This document shows, piece by piece, positions 1 through 7,989 of a DNA stretch of 64,000 nucleotides. This DNA comes from Streptomyces lacrimifluminis. GTDB lineage: Bacteria; Actinomycetota; Actinomycetes; Streptomycetales; Streptomycetaceae. The number at the start of each line of letters is the position of its first letter. Positions within the stretch are counted from its first letter, which is position 1. Position numbers and translations under genes: made by a program. The notes under the pieces are model-generated. The model did no database searches. It was not told the DNA's origin and saw only the letters and a list, made by a program, of their open reading frames with translations. The stretch is from the NCBI RefSeq assembly GCF_014646095.1, contig NZ_BMMU01000015.1:124001-188000 (forward strand). The letters are read 5' to 3'.

Positions 1-190
1 GGACGGATACCTGGAAGATCCCGAGCAGATGGGCGCCGGATTCGTGCGACGCGAACTTCATCGTGTCGTAGTCCGTGGTGACCCCTGGGACGAATCCCAG
101 GATCCCCACCAGCAAGAACACCACTCCCACCAGCAACGAGGCCTGCTGTACGGGAGAACGAGAAGTGCTCGCACGGGTATGCGTGGTCAT
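1..190 (-). CDS. DUF4383 membrane protein, N-terminal part (gene runs off left edge)
   Basis: Only about the first 63 residues lie in the window; the 3' part is beyond position 1. The start is the ATG complementary to 188-190. A short polar, Ser/Thr-rich N-terminus is followed by VQQASLLVGVVFLLVGILGF, then a loop beginning VPGVTTDYD and the stretch GAHLLGIFQVS. This is the typical opening of actinobacterial DUF4383 proteins, small four-helix membrane proteins of unknown function. The first predicted membrane helix is at about residues 15-35. It is transcribed away from the catalase terminator, so its promoter should lie around 190-270. Function unknown. Confidence 0.75.
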   Translation of the reverse strand, partial: MTTHTRASTSRSPVQQASLLVGVVFLLVGILGFVPGVTTDYDTMKFASHESGAHLLGIFQVSV

Positions 191-271
191 GGGAGACCGG
201 TCCTTCCCTCGGGGCACCCCGGTGGACGCCGTTGCGCGCCGAGTACCCCGGCACCGGCAGGCAACCCTGAC

Positions 272-316
272 GGTGTCGGACAACTCCGGGCAGGTGTCCG
301 GAAGTTGTCCGACACC
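272..316 (-). terminator. Hairpin downstream of the catalase gene
   Basis: Arms at 272-289 and 298-316 form a nearly perfect 18-bp stem with one bulged base and an 8-nt loop. It begins about 40 bases after the catalase stop codon. It has no strong T-tract, which is usual for Streptomyces terminators. It could also act on the promoter of the adjacent DUF4383 gene, but its position after a gene end favours termination. Confidence 0.7.
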
Positions 317-356
317 GTCTGCTCCATCGCGGCGAGCGTGACCGACCCCCTGGGAT

Positions 357-2015
357 CTACCTGGTCACGACGTGCCGCTCGTTGGGTACGCAGTGGGTCA
401 TGGTGAGGCCCTCGACGTCACGCGGCGGGTTCTCGCCCAGGGTGGCGAGCCGCTTGCGGTCCTCGTCGGTCAGGTCCTGGCTCGCCAGCGGCTCCAGGCC
501 CGCCACATCCTTCGCGCTGATGCCCAGGCCCTCGCCGATCCGGTTGCCGAGGTCGTTCTCGGCGAGCAGGAAGTGCCACACCATGCGCTCCTGTACCGGC
601 CGGTCACACTGCGTGAGCGCGGCGGTGAGGTTCCTGACCAGGTCGTCGCGCTCCCACTGTTGCATCAGCAGATAGCGCTGGCCTGCCTGGACGTAGTCGT
701 TGGTGCGGGGGATGCGCTTGCGCGTCAGCCTGCCGTGGATCTCGGGGCCCTGCTCGTCGTGCGTGGGGTATTGCCCCTCGCGCAGCCCGCCGGTGATCGA
801 CGGTTCGTAGTTGACGCTCGGGTTCTCGCCTCCGCCGTCCTGGTGGTATGCCATGAGGCCGTCGCGCTGATTGGTGTGCACTTCGGCGTTCTTGGCCTGG
901 TTGACGGGCAGTTGGAGGTAGTTGGGTCCGACCCGGTAGCGCTGGGTGTCGCTGTAGGAGAAGGTGCGGCCGACCAGCATCTTGTCGTCGGAGAAGTCCA
1001 GTCCGTCGACGAGCACACCGGTTCCGAAGGAGATCTGCTCGTTCTCCGCGAAGAAGTTCTCCGGCATACGGTCGAGCACCATCCGGCCGACCGGTCGCGG
1101 CGGGAACTGCTGCTCCGGCCAGGTCTTGGTGTCGTCCAGCGGGTCGAAGTCCAGCTCCGGGTGATCGGAGTCGTCCATCATCTGCACCAGGAGTTCCCAC
1201 TCCGGGTAGTCGCCCCGCGCCACCGACTCGTAGAGGTCCTTGGTCGCGTGGCCGAGCGTCTCGGCCTGGACGTTCGCGGCATCCTCCTCGGTCATGCTGC
1301 GTACGCCCTGCTTGGGCATCCAGTGGTACTTCACCAGTACGGTGCGGCCCTCGTCGTTGACCCACTTGTAGGTGTTGACGCCGAAGCCCTGCATGTGGCG
1401 GTAGTCGGCGGGGATGCCGCGCGGGCTGAACAGGTTGACCAGCATGTGCATCGCCTCGGGCGTCTGCGACATGAAGTCGAAGATGCGCCGCGGCTGCTGC
1501 TCGAAGGTGACCGGGTCGGGCTTGAGGGCGTGGATGACGTCCGGGAACTTGATCGCGTCACGGATGAAGAAGACACCCAGGTTGTTGCCGACCAGGTCCC
1601 AGTTGCCGTCCTCCGTGTAGAACTTCACCGCGAAGCCCCGCGGGTCACGTGCGGCCTCGGAGGAGTCGCGGCCCCCGATCACGGTGGAGAAGCGGACGGC
1701 CAGATCGGTACGCCTGCCGTGCTCCTGGAAGAGCTTGGCGCGGGTGTAACGGCTGATCGGTTCGTCGCCCCAGCTGCCGTACGCCTCGAAGTAGCCGTAC
1801 GCCAGGACACCGCGCGCGTGCACCACACGCTCCGGGATGCGCTCCCGGTCGAAGTGGCTGATCTTCTCCAGGAACTGGTAGTTCTCCAGGGTGGCGGGGC
1901 CCCTGGCGCCGACCGTGCGCTGGTTCTGGTTGTCGTGGACCGGGTGGCCCTGCCGGTTGGTGAGCACCTTCCGGTCGTCACCGGGAACGGGGCCGGTGCT
2001 GGATACGTCCGTCAT
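357..2015 (-). CDS. Monofunctional haem catalase
   Basis: Decomposes hydrogen peroxide to water and oxygen in the cytoplasm. The 552-residue product carries the catalytic histidine in ERVVHARG, the distal asparagine in GNNLGVFFIRD and the proximal haem-ligand tyrosine in FSYSDTQRYRVG, so the whole active site is present. The ATG at 2015 was chosen over upstream in-frame codons because AAGGAG sits 9 bases before it and the upstream extension is not catalase-like. It is somewhat longer than the roughly 485-residue small-subunit catalases because of C-terminal sequence ending NERHVVTR. It is transcribed alone: a hairpin follows its stop and a divergent gene lies upstream. No catalase repressor gene is adjacent. 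Confidence 0.95.
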   Translation of the reverse strand: MTDVSSTGPVPGDDRKVLTNRQGHPVHDNQNQRTVGARGPATLENYQFLEKISHFDRERIPERVVHARGVLAYGYFEAYGSWGDEPISRYTRAKLFQEHGRRTDLAVRFSTVIGGRDSSEAARDPRGFAVKFYTEDGNWDLVGNNLGVFFIRDAIKFPDVIHALKPDPVTFEQQPRRIFDFMSQTPEAMHMLVNLFSPRGIPADYRHMQGFGVNTYKWVNDEGRTVLVKYHWMPKQGVRSMTEEDAANVQAETLGHATKDLYESVARGDYPEWELLVQMMDDSDHPELDFDPLDDTKTWPEQQFPPRPVGRMVLDRMPENFFAENEQISFGTGVLVDGLDFSDDKMLVGRTFSYSDTQRYRVGPNYLQLPVNQAKNAEVHTNQRDGLMAYHQDGGGENPSVNYEPSITGGLREGQYPTHDEQGPEIHGRLTRKRIPRTNDYVQAGQRYLLMQQWERDDLVRNLTAALTQCDRPVQERMVWHFLLAENDLGNRIGEGLGISAKDVAGLEPLASQDLTDEDRKRLATLGENPPRDVEGLTMTHCVPNERHVVTR

Positions 2016-2347
2016 GATCCTGAGCTCCTTCGGGTCGTCCCCACCGCCGCGGCAGGCGGTGGGGTTGTCGGGTACCCGAGAGCACCGCGGAGTCACCTCG
2101 ATCGCTGATCTCATGCAGAACGTCGTCCGGCAGCGAGTCTCCGCGCTGCCGGGGTCCTCGACGCGACCAGTGGCACACCAATGCCGTGACTCAAAGTAAT
2201 GACCGGATTCATGTGTCAGCGCCGGACGAACAGTTACTCGGAGGTGGAGCGAACGCATGACCGAGGGGTCCGGGACACCATGGCGGTTCGCCGCCGAGCG
2301 GTCTCACGGAACTCATTCGACAACGATCTAGTCCGGTGAGGGTGGCA
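2016..2347. promoter_or_regulatory. Divergent promoter region between the catalase and the LEA-like gene
   Basis: No gene seen in these 332 bases. On the minus strand, a hairpin with 8-bp arms at 2041-2048 and 2055-2062 would lie in the catalase 5' UTR. Just upstream (2071-2076, minus) is GGGTAC, the -10 element of SigB-type promoters, but its best upstream partner, GACT, is only 13 bases away instead of 14-16. That promoter assignment is therefore weak. Confidence 0.4.
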
Positions 2348-3070
2348 ATGACTGAGTACGAGGAAGACCGGGCCGGGAGGCTCAGGCAAACCGGCGAGAC
2401 GGCCAAGTCCGAGGCCACGACCACGGCCGACCAGGCCAGGCAGGCCGCCGGCCAGGTCACGGGAACCGTCGCGGAGCAAACCAGGGCCGTGGCCGGGGAG
2501 GCACGGCAGCAAGCCGGCGCGGCCTTCGGCGAACTGCGCAGCCGAGCGGTGAACGAGGTCGAGGAACAGGCCAGGCGCGCGACGGGAATGCTGCGTCAGT
2601 GGTCCGACGACATAGGCGGCCTGGCTGACAACGCGCCGGGCGATTCACCCGCCCGCAGCCTCGCCTCCCAGATGTCCGACAGCGGACACCGGGCCGCCGA
2701 CTATCTAGAGAAGCAGGGAGTCGACGGCGCGCTGTCCGACCTCCGGCACTTCGCCCGCAGGCGTCCCGGCGCGTTCCTGGGAGGCGCCCTGGTGGCCGGT
2801 GTGGTGGTCGGACGGCTGGCCAAGGCGTCAGGCAAGGCCGGACAGTCGTCGCAGCCGGGTCGACGTGGCTACGGGGACACCTCGCAGCTCGGTACGGGTG
2901 ACGGGCCGGTCCGGTCGCCGCTCCCGGCGGGTTCCGTGCAGGAGGTTCCTCCGGTGCCGCCCGTTCCGACGGCAGCGCCGGGGGCTGAGCCCTTCGGGGC
3001 ACCGCAGACTCCGCCCTCGCCCGTGGACCCGCCGGCCGAGACGCCGCACCGGCCCTATCCGGAGGTGTGA
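2348..3070 (+). CDS. LEA-like/apolipoprotein-like protein with a single C-central membrane helix
   Basis: 240 residues. The first 100 are rich in Ala, Gln, Glu and Thr in an irregular 11-residue pattern (TADQARQAAGQV, AEQTRAVAGEA), as in late-embryogenesis-abundant or apolipoprotein-like amphipathic helices. A hydrophobic stretch (GAFLGGALVAGVVVGRL, about residues 143-160) follows, then a Pro-rich low-complexity tail. It is first in a three-gene run with a holin-X and a DUF3618 protein, a common Streptomyces arrangement tentatively linked to envelope or osmotic stress. ATG 2348 is preferred over GTG 2336 because GGTGAGG lies just before it. Exact function unknown. Confidence 0.75.
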   Translation: MTEYEEDRAGRLRQTGETAKSEATTTADQARQAAGQVTGTVAEQTRAVAGEARQQAGAAFGELRSRAVNEVEEQARRATGMLRQWSDDIGGLADNAPGDSPARSLASQMSDSGHRAADYLEKQGVDGALSDLRHFARRRPGAFLGGALVAGVVVGRLAKASGKAGQSSQPGRRGYGDTSQLGTGDGPVRSPLPAGSVQEVPPVPPVPTAAPGAEPFGAPQTPPSPVDPPAETPHRPYPEV

Positions 3071-3071
3071 G

Positions 3072-3485
3072 GTGTCCTCGTTCCCCCCGAGCCCGGCGCA
3101 GCCCGGACAGGACCAGTCGGTGGGCGAGCTGCTGTCGGTGGTGACGTCCGACCTCCAGACCCTGTTCCGCCAGGAGATCGAGCTGGCCAAGGCCGAGGTG
3201 CGGCAGGAGGCCACCAAGGCCGGCAAGGCTGCCGGTATGTACGGCGGCGCGGGGTTGGCCGGCTGGATGGTGCTGCTGTTCCTGTCCTTGGCGGCCGTCC
3301 TCGGTCTGGCCAATGTCATGGACGGTGGCTGGGCCTCCCTGATCGTCACCGCGGTGTGGGGCGTCGTCGCAGCCGTGCTCTACCAGCGGGGCCGCACTCG
3401 GATGCGCACTGTCTCGCCCAAGCCCGAGCAGACCGTCGAATCGATGAAGGAGAATGCAGAATGGGCACGTCACCCGACCAAATAA
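3072..3485 (+). CDS. Actinobacterial holin-X-type (phage holin family) membrane protein
   Basis: 137 residues starting at GTG 3072, immediately after the previous stop. It opens with a polar segment, then QDQSVGELLSVVTSDL and FRQEIELAKAEV, the amphipathic signature of the holin-X family. Two predicted membrane helices follow (about residues 60-85 and 90-110), then a basic tail. Despite the family name, chromosomal copies in actinobacteria are not obviously phage-derived; no phage gene is nearby. Its end overlaps the next gene by 25 bases, so the two are probably translationally coupled. Confidence 0.85.
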   Translation: MSSFPPSPAQPGQDQSVGELLSVVTSDLQTLFRQEIELAKAEVRQEATKAGKAAGMYGGAGLAGWMVLLFLSLAAVLGLANVMDGGWASLIVTAVWGVVAAVLYQRGRTRMRTVSPKPEQTVESMKENAEWARHPTK

Positions 3486-4129
3486 GGGCAGAGATCGACG
3501 CCACCCGGGGCCGGCTGTCGGCGGACGTGGACCAGCTGACCGACCGGACCAGTCCTCGTCGCATGGTGCAGCGCCGTACCGAACGGGCCAAGGGCGCGGT
3601 CACGGGCCTGCGTGAGCGGGTCATGGGAACCGGTTCGCAGGCCGCCCACGGAGTCAGCGGCAAGGCCCAGTCAGCGGCCGGCTCACTGCGGGAGGGCGCC
3701 GCCCACACAACCGACACTGTGCGCGAAACAGCAGGTCAGGCGGGCGATGCCGTCAGGCGGGCACCCGAGCAGGCCGTGCGCCAGACCCAGGGAAGCCCGC
3801 TGACCGCAGGTCTGATCGCCTTCGGCGTGGGGGTTCTGGCGTCCTCGTTGCTGCCTGCCTCGCAGACGGAGGAAGAGGTGGCCTCCGGCCTCATGGAACA
3901 CAGTGGCGAGGCGCTGGAGCCGGTCAAGAAGGCAGCCATGGAGTCCGCCGAGCACCTCAAGGAAGAGGCCAAGGAGATCGCGCAGAAGGCTACTGGGGAG
4001 GTCAAGGACACGGCCGCCGAGGCAGCCCGCACCACCCAGGAGGAGATCCGCGACCAGGGTGCGCGTACGGCCGAACAGGCACGTGAGTCGGGCCAGCACA
4101 TCACCCACGAGGCCCGGCAGCAGCCCTGA
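3461..4129 (+). CDS. DUF3618 membrane-anchored protein
   Basis: 222 residues. ATG 3461 is preceded by AAGGAG (3447-3452) inside the holin-X gene. The N-terminus TSPDQIRAEIDATRGRLSADV is the DUF3618 signature. The middle has LEA-like Ala/Gln repeats, then a hydrophobic segment (SPLTAGLIAFGVGVLASSLL, about residues 112-131), then a long acidic/basic amphipathic tail (KEEAKEIAQKATGEVKDTA). The architecture resembles the first gene of the trio, suggesting that all three act together at the membrane. A hairpin terminator follows at 4171. Confidence 0.85.
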   Translation: MGTSPDQIRAEIDATRGRLSADVDQLTDRTSPRRMVQRRTERAKGAVTGLRERVMGTGSQAAHGVSGKAQSAAGSLREGAAHTTDTVRETAGQAGDAVRRAPEQAVRQTQGSPLTAGLIAFGVGVLASSLLPASQTEEEVASGLMEHSGEALEPVKKAAMESAEHLKEEAKEIAQKATGEVKDTAAEAARTTQEEIRDQGARTAEQARESGQHITHEARQQP

Positions 4130-4170
4130 GCGGGGCGGCCCTCCTACCGTCGGCACCTGAGAAGAACGGC

Positions 4171-4206
4171 CTTCGGCCCACCCCCCGGACGGGTGGTGGG
4201 CCGAAG
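4171..4206 (+). terminator. Terminator of the holin-X/DUF3618 operon
   Basis: Twelve-base perfect arms (4171-4182 and 4195-4206) around a 12-nt loop, 41 bases after the DUF3618 stop. Confidence 0.75.
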
Positions 4207-4366
4207 CCCGCACCTCGCCGCGAGGCCGGAACAAGAACGAGCAGGGCGTACCGCTCAAGGCGCTGACCGCGGCGCCACGGACGAAGCCTGCTGGACCCAC
4301 GGGATTCGCTCCATGGCCGCCGAAGCACCGACCACCGGGAGAAACGCGCGCGAGGGCACGCCCCCG

Positions 4367-5512
4367 TCAGCGGCTCCGGCGAACGTTGAGCCGGGCGGCC
4401 TGGCGTGTCAGGTGGTCGCGTTCGGCGAGGTTCGGGGCCTTTCGGGCCGCCTCGGTGTAGAGCCGTGCCGCTGTCGTCAGGTCACCGTCGCGCTCGTGGA
4501 GGTACGCCGCCACGGCGGTGTGGCGGGGCAGTGCGTCGTCCAGCGGCGCGAGTGCCGCCAGACCCGCGCGCGGTCCGTCTGCCTCGCCGACGGCCACCGC
4601 GCGGTTGAGGCGGACGACGGGACTGTCGGTCAGACGTGCGAGTTCGTCGTACCACTCGACGATCTGAACCCAGTCTGTCTCCTCGGCGGTGCGGGCGTCG
4701 GCGTGGAGGGCGGCGATGGCGGCCTGGGCCTGGAACTCGCCCAGCCGGTCGCGGGCGAGGGCCGCCTGAAGGATGGTGACGCCCTCGGCGATCGACCCGG
4801 TGTCCCATCGGCCACGGTCCTGCTCGGCCAGCGGAACCAGGCTGCCGTCGGGCGCGGTACGGGCCGTGCGGCGGGCGTGGTGGAGCAGCATGAGGGCGAG
4901 GAGCCCCGCCACCTCGGGGTGGTCGACCTGGGCGGCGAGCTGCCGGGTGAGCCGGATGGCCTCGGCGGCGAGGTCGACGTCGCCGGAGTAGCCCTCGTTG
5001 AAGACCAGGTAGAGGACGCGCAGGACGGTGGCGATGTCGCCGGGACGGTCGAACCGTATGCCGGAGACGGTGCGCTTGGCCCGGCTGATGCGCTGGGCCA
5101 TGGTCGCCTCGGGCACCAGGTAGGCCTGGGCGATCTGCCGGGTGGTCAGCCCGCCGACGGCACGCAGGGTGAGCGCGACCGCGGACGAGGCTGTCAGTGA
5201 GGGGTGGGCGCACAGGAAGTAGAGCTGGAGCGTGTCGTCCGCCCCGGGAACGGGCCCGGGCGCCGGCTCCTCGTCGACGTGGTCCTCACGTCGGCGGCGG
5301 GCGGTGTCGGCGCGGGTCGCGTCGAGGAACCGGCGCCAGGCCACGGTGACCAGCCAGCCCTTCGCGTCCCGTGGCGGGTCCGCCGGCCAGACGCGGACCG
5401 CCTCGACCAGTGCGTCCTGTACGGCGTCCTCGGCCGCCGCGAAGTCGGCCCCGCGGCGGACGAGGACGGCGAGCACACTCGGCGTGAGGCGCCGGAGCAG
5501 TGCCTCGTTCAT
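4367..5512 (-). CDS. ECF-type RNA polymerase sigma factor, ECF42-like, with C-terminal TPR-like extension
   Basis: 381 residues. Sigma region 2 (about residues 1-75, AAEDAVQDALVEAVRVWP) and region 4 (about 115-175, GLTTRQIAQAYLVPEATMAQR) are followed by a roughly 200-residue helical extension (GYSGDVDLAAEAIRLTRQL onward), the hallmark of ECF42. This group has no anti-sigma factor; it is known to be encoded with DGPF/YCII-like proteins, and that gene lies directly upstream with an 8-base gap. ATG 5512 is used; the GGAG serving it spans the stop of the DGPF gene, implying translational coupling. The target promoter is unknown. Confidence 0.9.
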   Translation of the reverse strand: MNEALLRRLTPSVLAVLVRRGADFAAAEDAVQDALVEAVRVWPADPPRDAKGWLVTVAWRRFLDATRADTARRRREDHVDEEPAPGPVPGADDTLQLYFLCAHPSLTASSAVALTLRAVGGLTTRQIAQAYLVPEATMAQRISRAKRTVSGIRFDRPGDIATVLRVLYLVFNEGYSGDVDLAAEAIRLTRQLAAQVDHPEVAGLLALMLLHHARRTARTAPDGSLVPLAEQDRGRWDTGSIAEGVTILQAALARDRLGEFQAQAAIAALHADARTAEETDWVQIVEWYDELARLTDSPVVRLNRAVAVGEADGPRAGLAALAPLDDALPRHTAVAAYLHERDGDLTTAARLYTEAARKAPNLAERDHLTRQAARLNVRRSR

Positions 5513-5520
5513 GTCGGAGG

Positions 5521-5928
5521 TCACTCCGTGATGGTGGGCGGTGCGGCCAGGAACGGGCGGAGCTCCAGCCACTCGTGGATCGGCTTCCCGCCCGCCCCCG
5601 GAGCGGCGGACAACTCCCCGGCCAGCTCGACGGCGCGCTCGTAGCTGTCGACGTCGATCACCATCCAGCCGGCGATCAGGTCCTTGGTCTCGGCGAACGG
5701 GCCGTCGGTGACCGGCGGGCGGCCCTCACCGGCGTACTGGACGAAGGTTCCCTCGGGGGCGAGGGCCTGGGCGTCGACGAACTCGCCGGTCTGCTCGAGC
5801 CGGGCGGCGAAGTCGTTCATGTACTGCACGTGATCCGAGATCTCCTGCGGCGTCCACTGGCCCATGGGGACGAAATTGGCCGGGGTCGGGGCGCCCCGGT
5901 AGTGCTTGAGCAGCAGGTACTTGGCCAT
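5521..5928 (-). CDS. YCII-related DGPF-domain protein, ECF42 partner
   Basis: 135 residues with the diagnostic DGPFAETKDLIAGW stretch at about residues 74-87, and MAKYLLLKHY at the start. GAGGAG precedes ATG 5928. DGPF proteins form a small ferredoxin-like fold and are genetically tied to ECF42 sigma factors; they are thought to act in the same signalling pathway, but the biochemical role is not settled. It is co-transcribed with and upstream of the sigma gene. Confidence 0.9.
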   Translation of the reverse strand: MAKYLLLKHYRGAPTPANFVPMGQWTPQEISDHVQYMNDFAARLEQTGEFVDAQALAPEGTFVQYAGEGRPPVTDGPFAETKDLIAGWMVIDVDSYERAVELAGELSAAPGAGGKPIHEWLELRPFLAAPPTITE

Positions 5929-6082
5929 CGTGGTCTCCTCGGTGCTGGTGCGACCCATTGTGGTCGCCTTCACTACGGGGACGGAGCCAGGCACGGGTTC
6001 TCGACATCGTCGGCCGAATTTTTCCGACATTCGGCGTCGGGCCTGGTCAGCCGCCTCTCGGTGACCCAACCGGCCCCGGGCG

Positions 6083-6937
6083 TCACAGGGAGAACACGCC
6101 GGTCACGACTGCCGCCAGTCCGGCGACCAGCAGGATGATGACCACTCCGATGTCCGTCTCGTGGTGACGGCGCTCGGCCGCCGGGTCGAGGGTGTGGACG
6201 GTCGGGTCGTCGGGCGCGTAGTGGATGGTGAGGTCGCGGCCGAGGGACCGGCCGGGCTGCGGGACACCGTCGCGGGACAGGACGGTGACATCGATGCCCT
6301 GGCGGGTGGTGAAGGTGATGACAGGGGCGTGGTTGACGATCTCGTCGCCCTCTCCGTCCTGGTGGACATCCTTGGTGACGGCCACGACACGCGCCGGGAC
6401 GGCGACGGCCGAGGACAGCAGTTCGTCACGGCTGCGCACCCCGCGCAGGTCACCGCTCGCCGCCGCGAAGGCGGTGACCAGGGCACCGAAACCGATCAGC
6501 GCCCAGGGGTAGCCCCACAGGACGACCGCGTGGATGACCAGCCCGATGAGAAGCAGGACGACCGTGCAGTTCGGGAAGACCAGACCGTTCCTCTCTCCTG
6601 CCATGTCGAGCACGACGCGGAACCGGTCCGGCCGTCCGCGCGGATAGCGCACCGGGATCTCACGGCCCACCCAGGCCTCGTCGATGCCGTCGCCGTGCTT
6701 GCCCGCGTTCGGCAGGACGAACTCCCGCCCGCTGCCCGGATCCTGGAACGCGACCGTCACCGGAATCCCGGGGTGCTTGGAGGCGCCGTGCGCCGGCTGC
6801 TCCACCTCCACGATCCGTGCCGTCACCCAGACCGCTCGCTGGGCCGGGGTGAGTCCGGCCAGGGAGAGCACGTAGCCGAGCAGCGCCAGGCCCGTGGGCA
6901 CCACCCACCACAGCGCCAACACCTCGTGCACGCTCAC
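6083..6937 (-). CDS. DUF3592-type membrane protein with two extracytoplasmic-like domains
   Basis: 284 residues from a GTG start that directly abuts the upstream gene's TGA. An N-terminal helix (about 8-27) precedes a DUF3592-like beta domain (HPGIPVTVAFQDPGSGREF), then two helices (about 120-165), a second similar beta domain (NHAPVITFTTRQGIDVTV) and a C-terminal helix ending GVVIILLVAGLAAVVTG. The internal duplication is clear from the repeated V.F.D/T.G pattern. It is the third gene of a minus-strand run (7861 to 6083). Function unknown. Confidence 0.75.
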   Translation of the reverse strand: MSVHEVLALWWVVPTGLALLGYVLSLAGLTPAQRAVWVTARIVEVEQPAHGASKHPGIPVTVAFQDPGSGREFVLPNAGKHGDGIDEAWVGREIPVRYPRGRPDRFRVVLDMAGERNGLVFPNCTVVLLLIGLVIHAVVLWGYPWALIGFGALVTAFAAASGDLRGVRSRDELLSSAVAVPARVVAVTKDVHQDGEGDEIVNHAPVITFTTRQGIDVTVLSRDGVPQPGRSLGRDLTIHYAPDDPTVHTLDPAAERRHHETDIGVVIILLVAGLAAVVTGVFSL

Positions 6938-7399
6938 TCAGAACTCCAGACGGAACAGGTTGCGGGCCGGGTCGACCACGGCGGTCAACCGAAGATCCAC
7001 ACGCAGCGCCGGGTGCGACGAACGCTTCCAGGTCGTTTCGAACGTCCGCGCTCCCGGTCCGCTGATCCGCAGACCGACGGTGAGGCCGGCCGACTCGCCG
7101 TCGTCCCGGTCGGCCAGACTGGTGACCTCCGCCGTCGCCACCACGCCCACCGCGTCGAGCCGCCGGTTGCCCTCCCTCTCGAACTGGACGTGGAACCAGA
7201 GTCCGAGGCCCAGGGGGGTGCCGATCACGGTGCCCAGAACGCCCCCGGGCAGGAGGCCGGGACCGGCGAAGTAGGTGCAGGCCATCATGACCGGCCCGCA
7301 CAGGCCCAGCACCACGGCGGAGAAGTACAGCAGCAGGGCGCCGGACGGACCGACCCTGTCCACCCGCGTCGGCTCGGCGCCGCCGACGTCGTCCGCCAT
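6938..7399 (-). CDS. Small membrane protein of unknown function
   Basis: 153 residues. Two hydrophobic segments at about residues 20-45 (LLLYFSAVVLGLCGPVMMAC) and 48-70 (GGVLGTVIGTPLGLGLWFHV) are followed by a soluble beta-rich C-terminus. Its stop is contiguous with the start of the DUF3592 gene, so the two are co-translated. The C-terminal part has the same length and pattern (VGVVATAEVTSLADRDDG ... VGLRISGPG) as the beta domains of the next protein, suggesting a distant relation. I do not recognise a named family. Confidence 0.7.
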   Translation of the reverse strand: MADDVGGAEPTRVDRVGPSGALLLYFSAVVLGLCGPVMMACTYFAGPGLLPGGVLGTVIGTPLGLGLWFHVQFEREGNRRLDAVGVVATAEVTSLADRDDGESAGLTVGLRISGPGARTFETTWKRSSHPALRVDLRLTAVVDPARNLFRLEF

Positions 7400-7438
7400 C
7401 TCACGTCTCCGGTTTGTCGGGCACCCTTCCCCTCGGAG

Positions 7439-7861
7439 TCACGGGGTCACGCCGTCCCCGGCGTAGAGGTAGCCACCGGGGCGCGCGGGGTCGGCGATCA
7501 GCAGTACCTGGTCGCCGGGGCGGGGTATGCGCAGCTTGGAGACGATGGTCTGGAGGGTGAACCGGTCGGCGGCGCCCGGCGGTTGGACGACCAGGTCCAC
7601 GACCGGATCGAAGTTGACCAGTTTGCCGGTGTCGACGATGGACACGACCGTGGCGGGTATGGTCGGCGCCCCCGCGGCGAGCAACTGCTGTACGTCCAGG
7701 CCCGAGTTGTACGCGCCGATCGACTGCTGGACCCTGGCGAAGTCCGACTGGCCGAGGAAGGCGCGCGTGGTCCGGCCGTAGAAACCCTTGCCGCTCGCCG
7801 CCTTGCCCGCGATCTCGGCGGCCCGCTCCTCGCGGCTCTTTCGGCGCCCGAAGATTCCCAT
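7439..7861 (-). CDS. Conserved actinobacterial protein, unknown function
   Basis: 140 residues. The start MGIFGRRKSREERAAEI is basic and could be membrane-associated. The rest is soluble and ends in a beta-rich segment (KLRIPRPGDQVLLIADPARP) recalling small OB-like or DUF3592-linked domains. ATG 7861 has AAGGGAAG upstream. It is first in the minus-strand run with 6938 and 6083 and diverges from the TPR-CHAT operon across a 128-bp region containing repeats. No enzymatic motif seen. Confidence 0.7.
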   Translation of the reverse strand: MGIFGRRKSREERAAEIAGKAASGKGFYGRTTRAFLGQSDFARVQQSIGAYNSGLDVQQLLAAGAPTIPATVVSIVDTGKLVNFDPVVDLVVQPPGAADRFTLQTIVSKLRIPRPGDQVLLIADPARPGGYLYAGDGVTP

Positions 7862-7989
7862 GGCGTTCTTCCCTTCTGACGATGTCGGTCTCGCTGTCGT
7901 TCTGCCTGACGATGTGGACGCTAGGCGGCCCGGAACGCCTACCGATCCCAGGTTCGTACGCACGTTTGCCCTCGGCGTACGCTCCTGAC
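7862..7989. promoter_or_regulatory. Divergent promoter/operator region of the TPR-CHAT operon
   Basis: 128 bases between divergent genes. CTGACGATGT occurs twice in direct orientation (7876-7885 and 7906-7915), exactly 30 bp apart, about three helical turns. Closer to the operon start is a perfect 6-bp inverted repeat, TAGGCG (7922-7927) and CGCCTA (7936-7941), with an 8-bp spacer. These look like regulator binding sites, but no regulator gene is adjacent and no clear -35/-10 pair could be assigned. Confidence 0.45.

Noticed and set aside
2071..2092. SigB-type promoter of the catalase
   Set aside because: GGGTAC is present but the -35-like GACT is at 13 bases, outside the 14-16 range; kept only as a weak note.
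3072..3485. Holin-X gene as evidence of a prophage
   Set aside because: No other phage gene nearby; the family is commonly chromosomal in actinobacteria.
4193..5200. Plus-strand open frame opposite the ECF42 gene
   Set aside because: Antisense shadow; no ribosome site and no recognisable domain.
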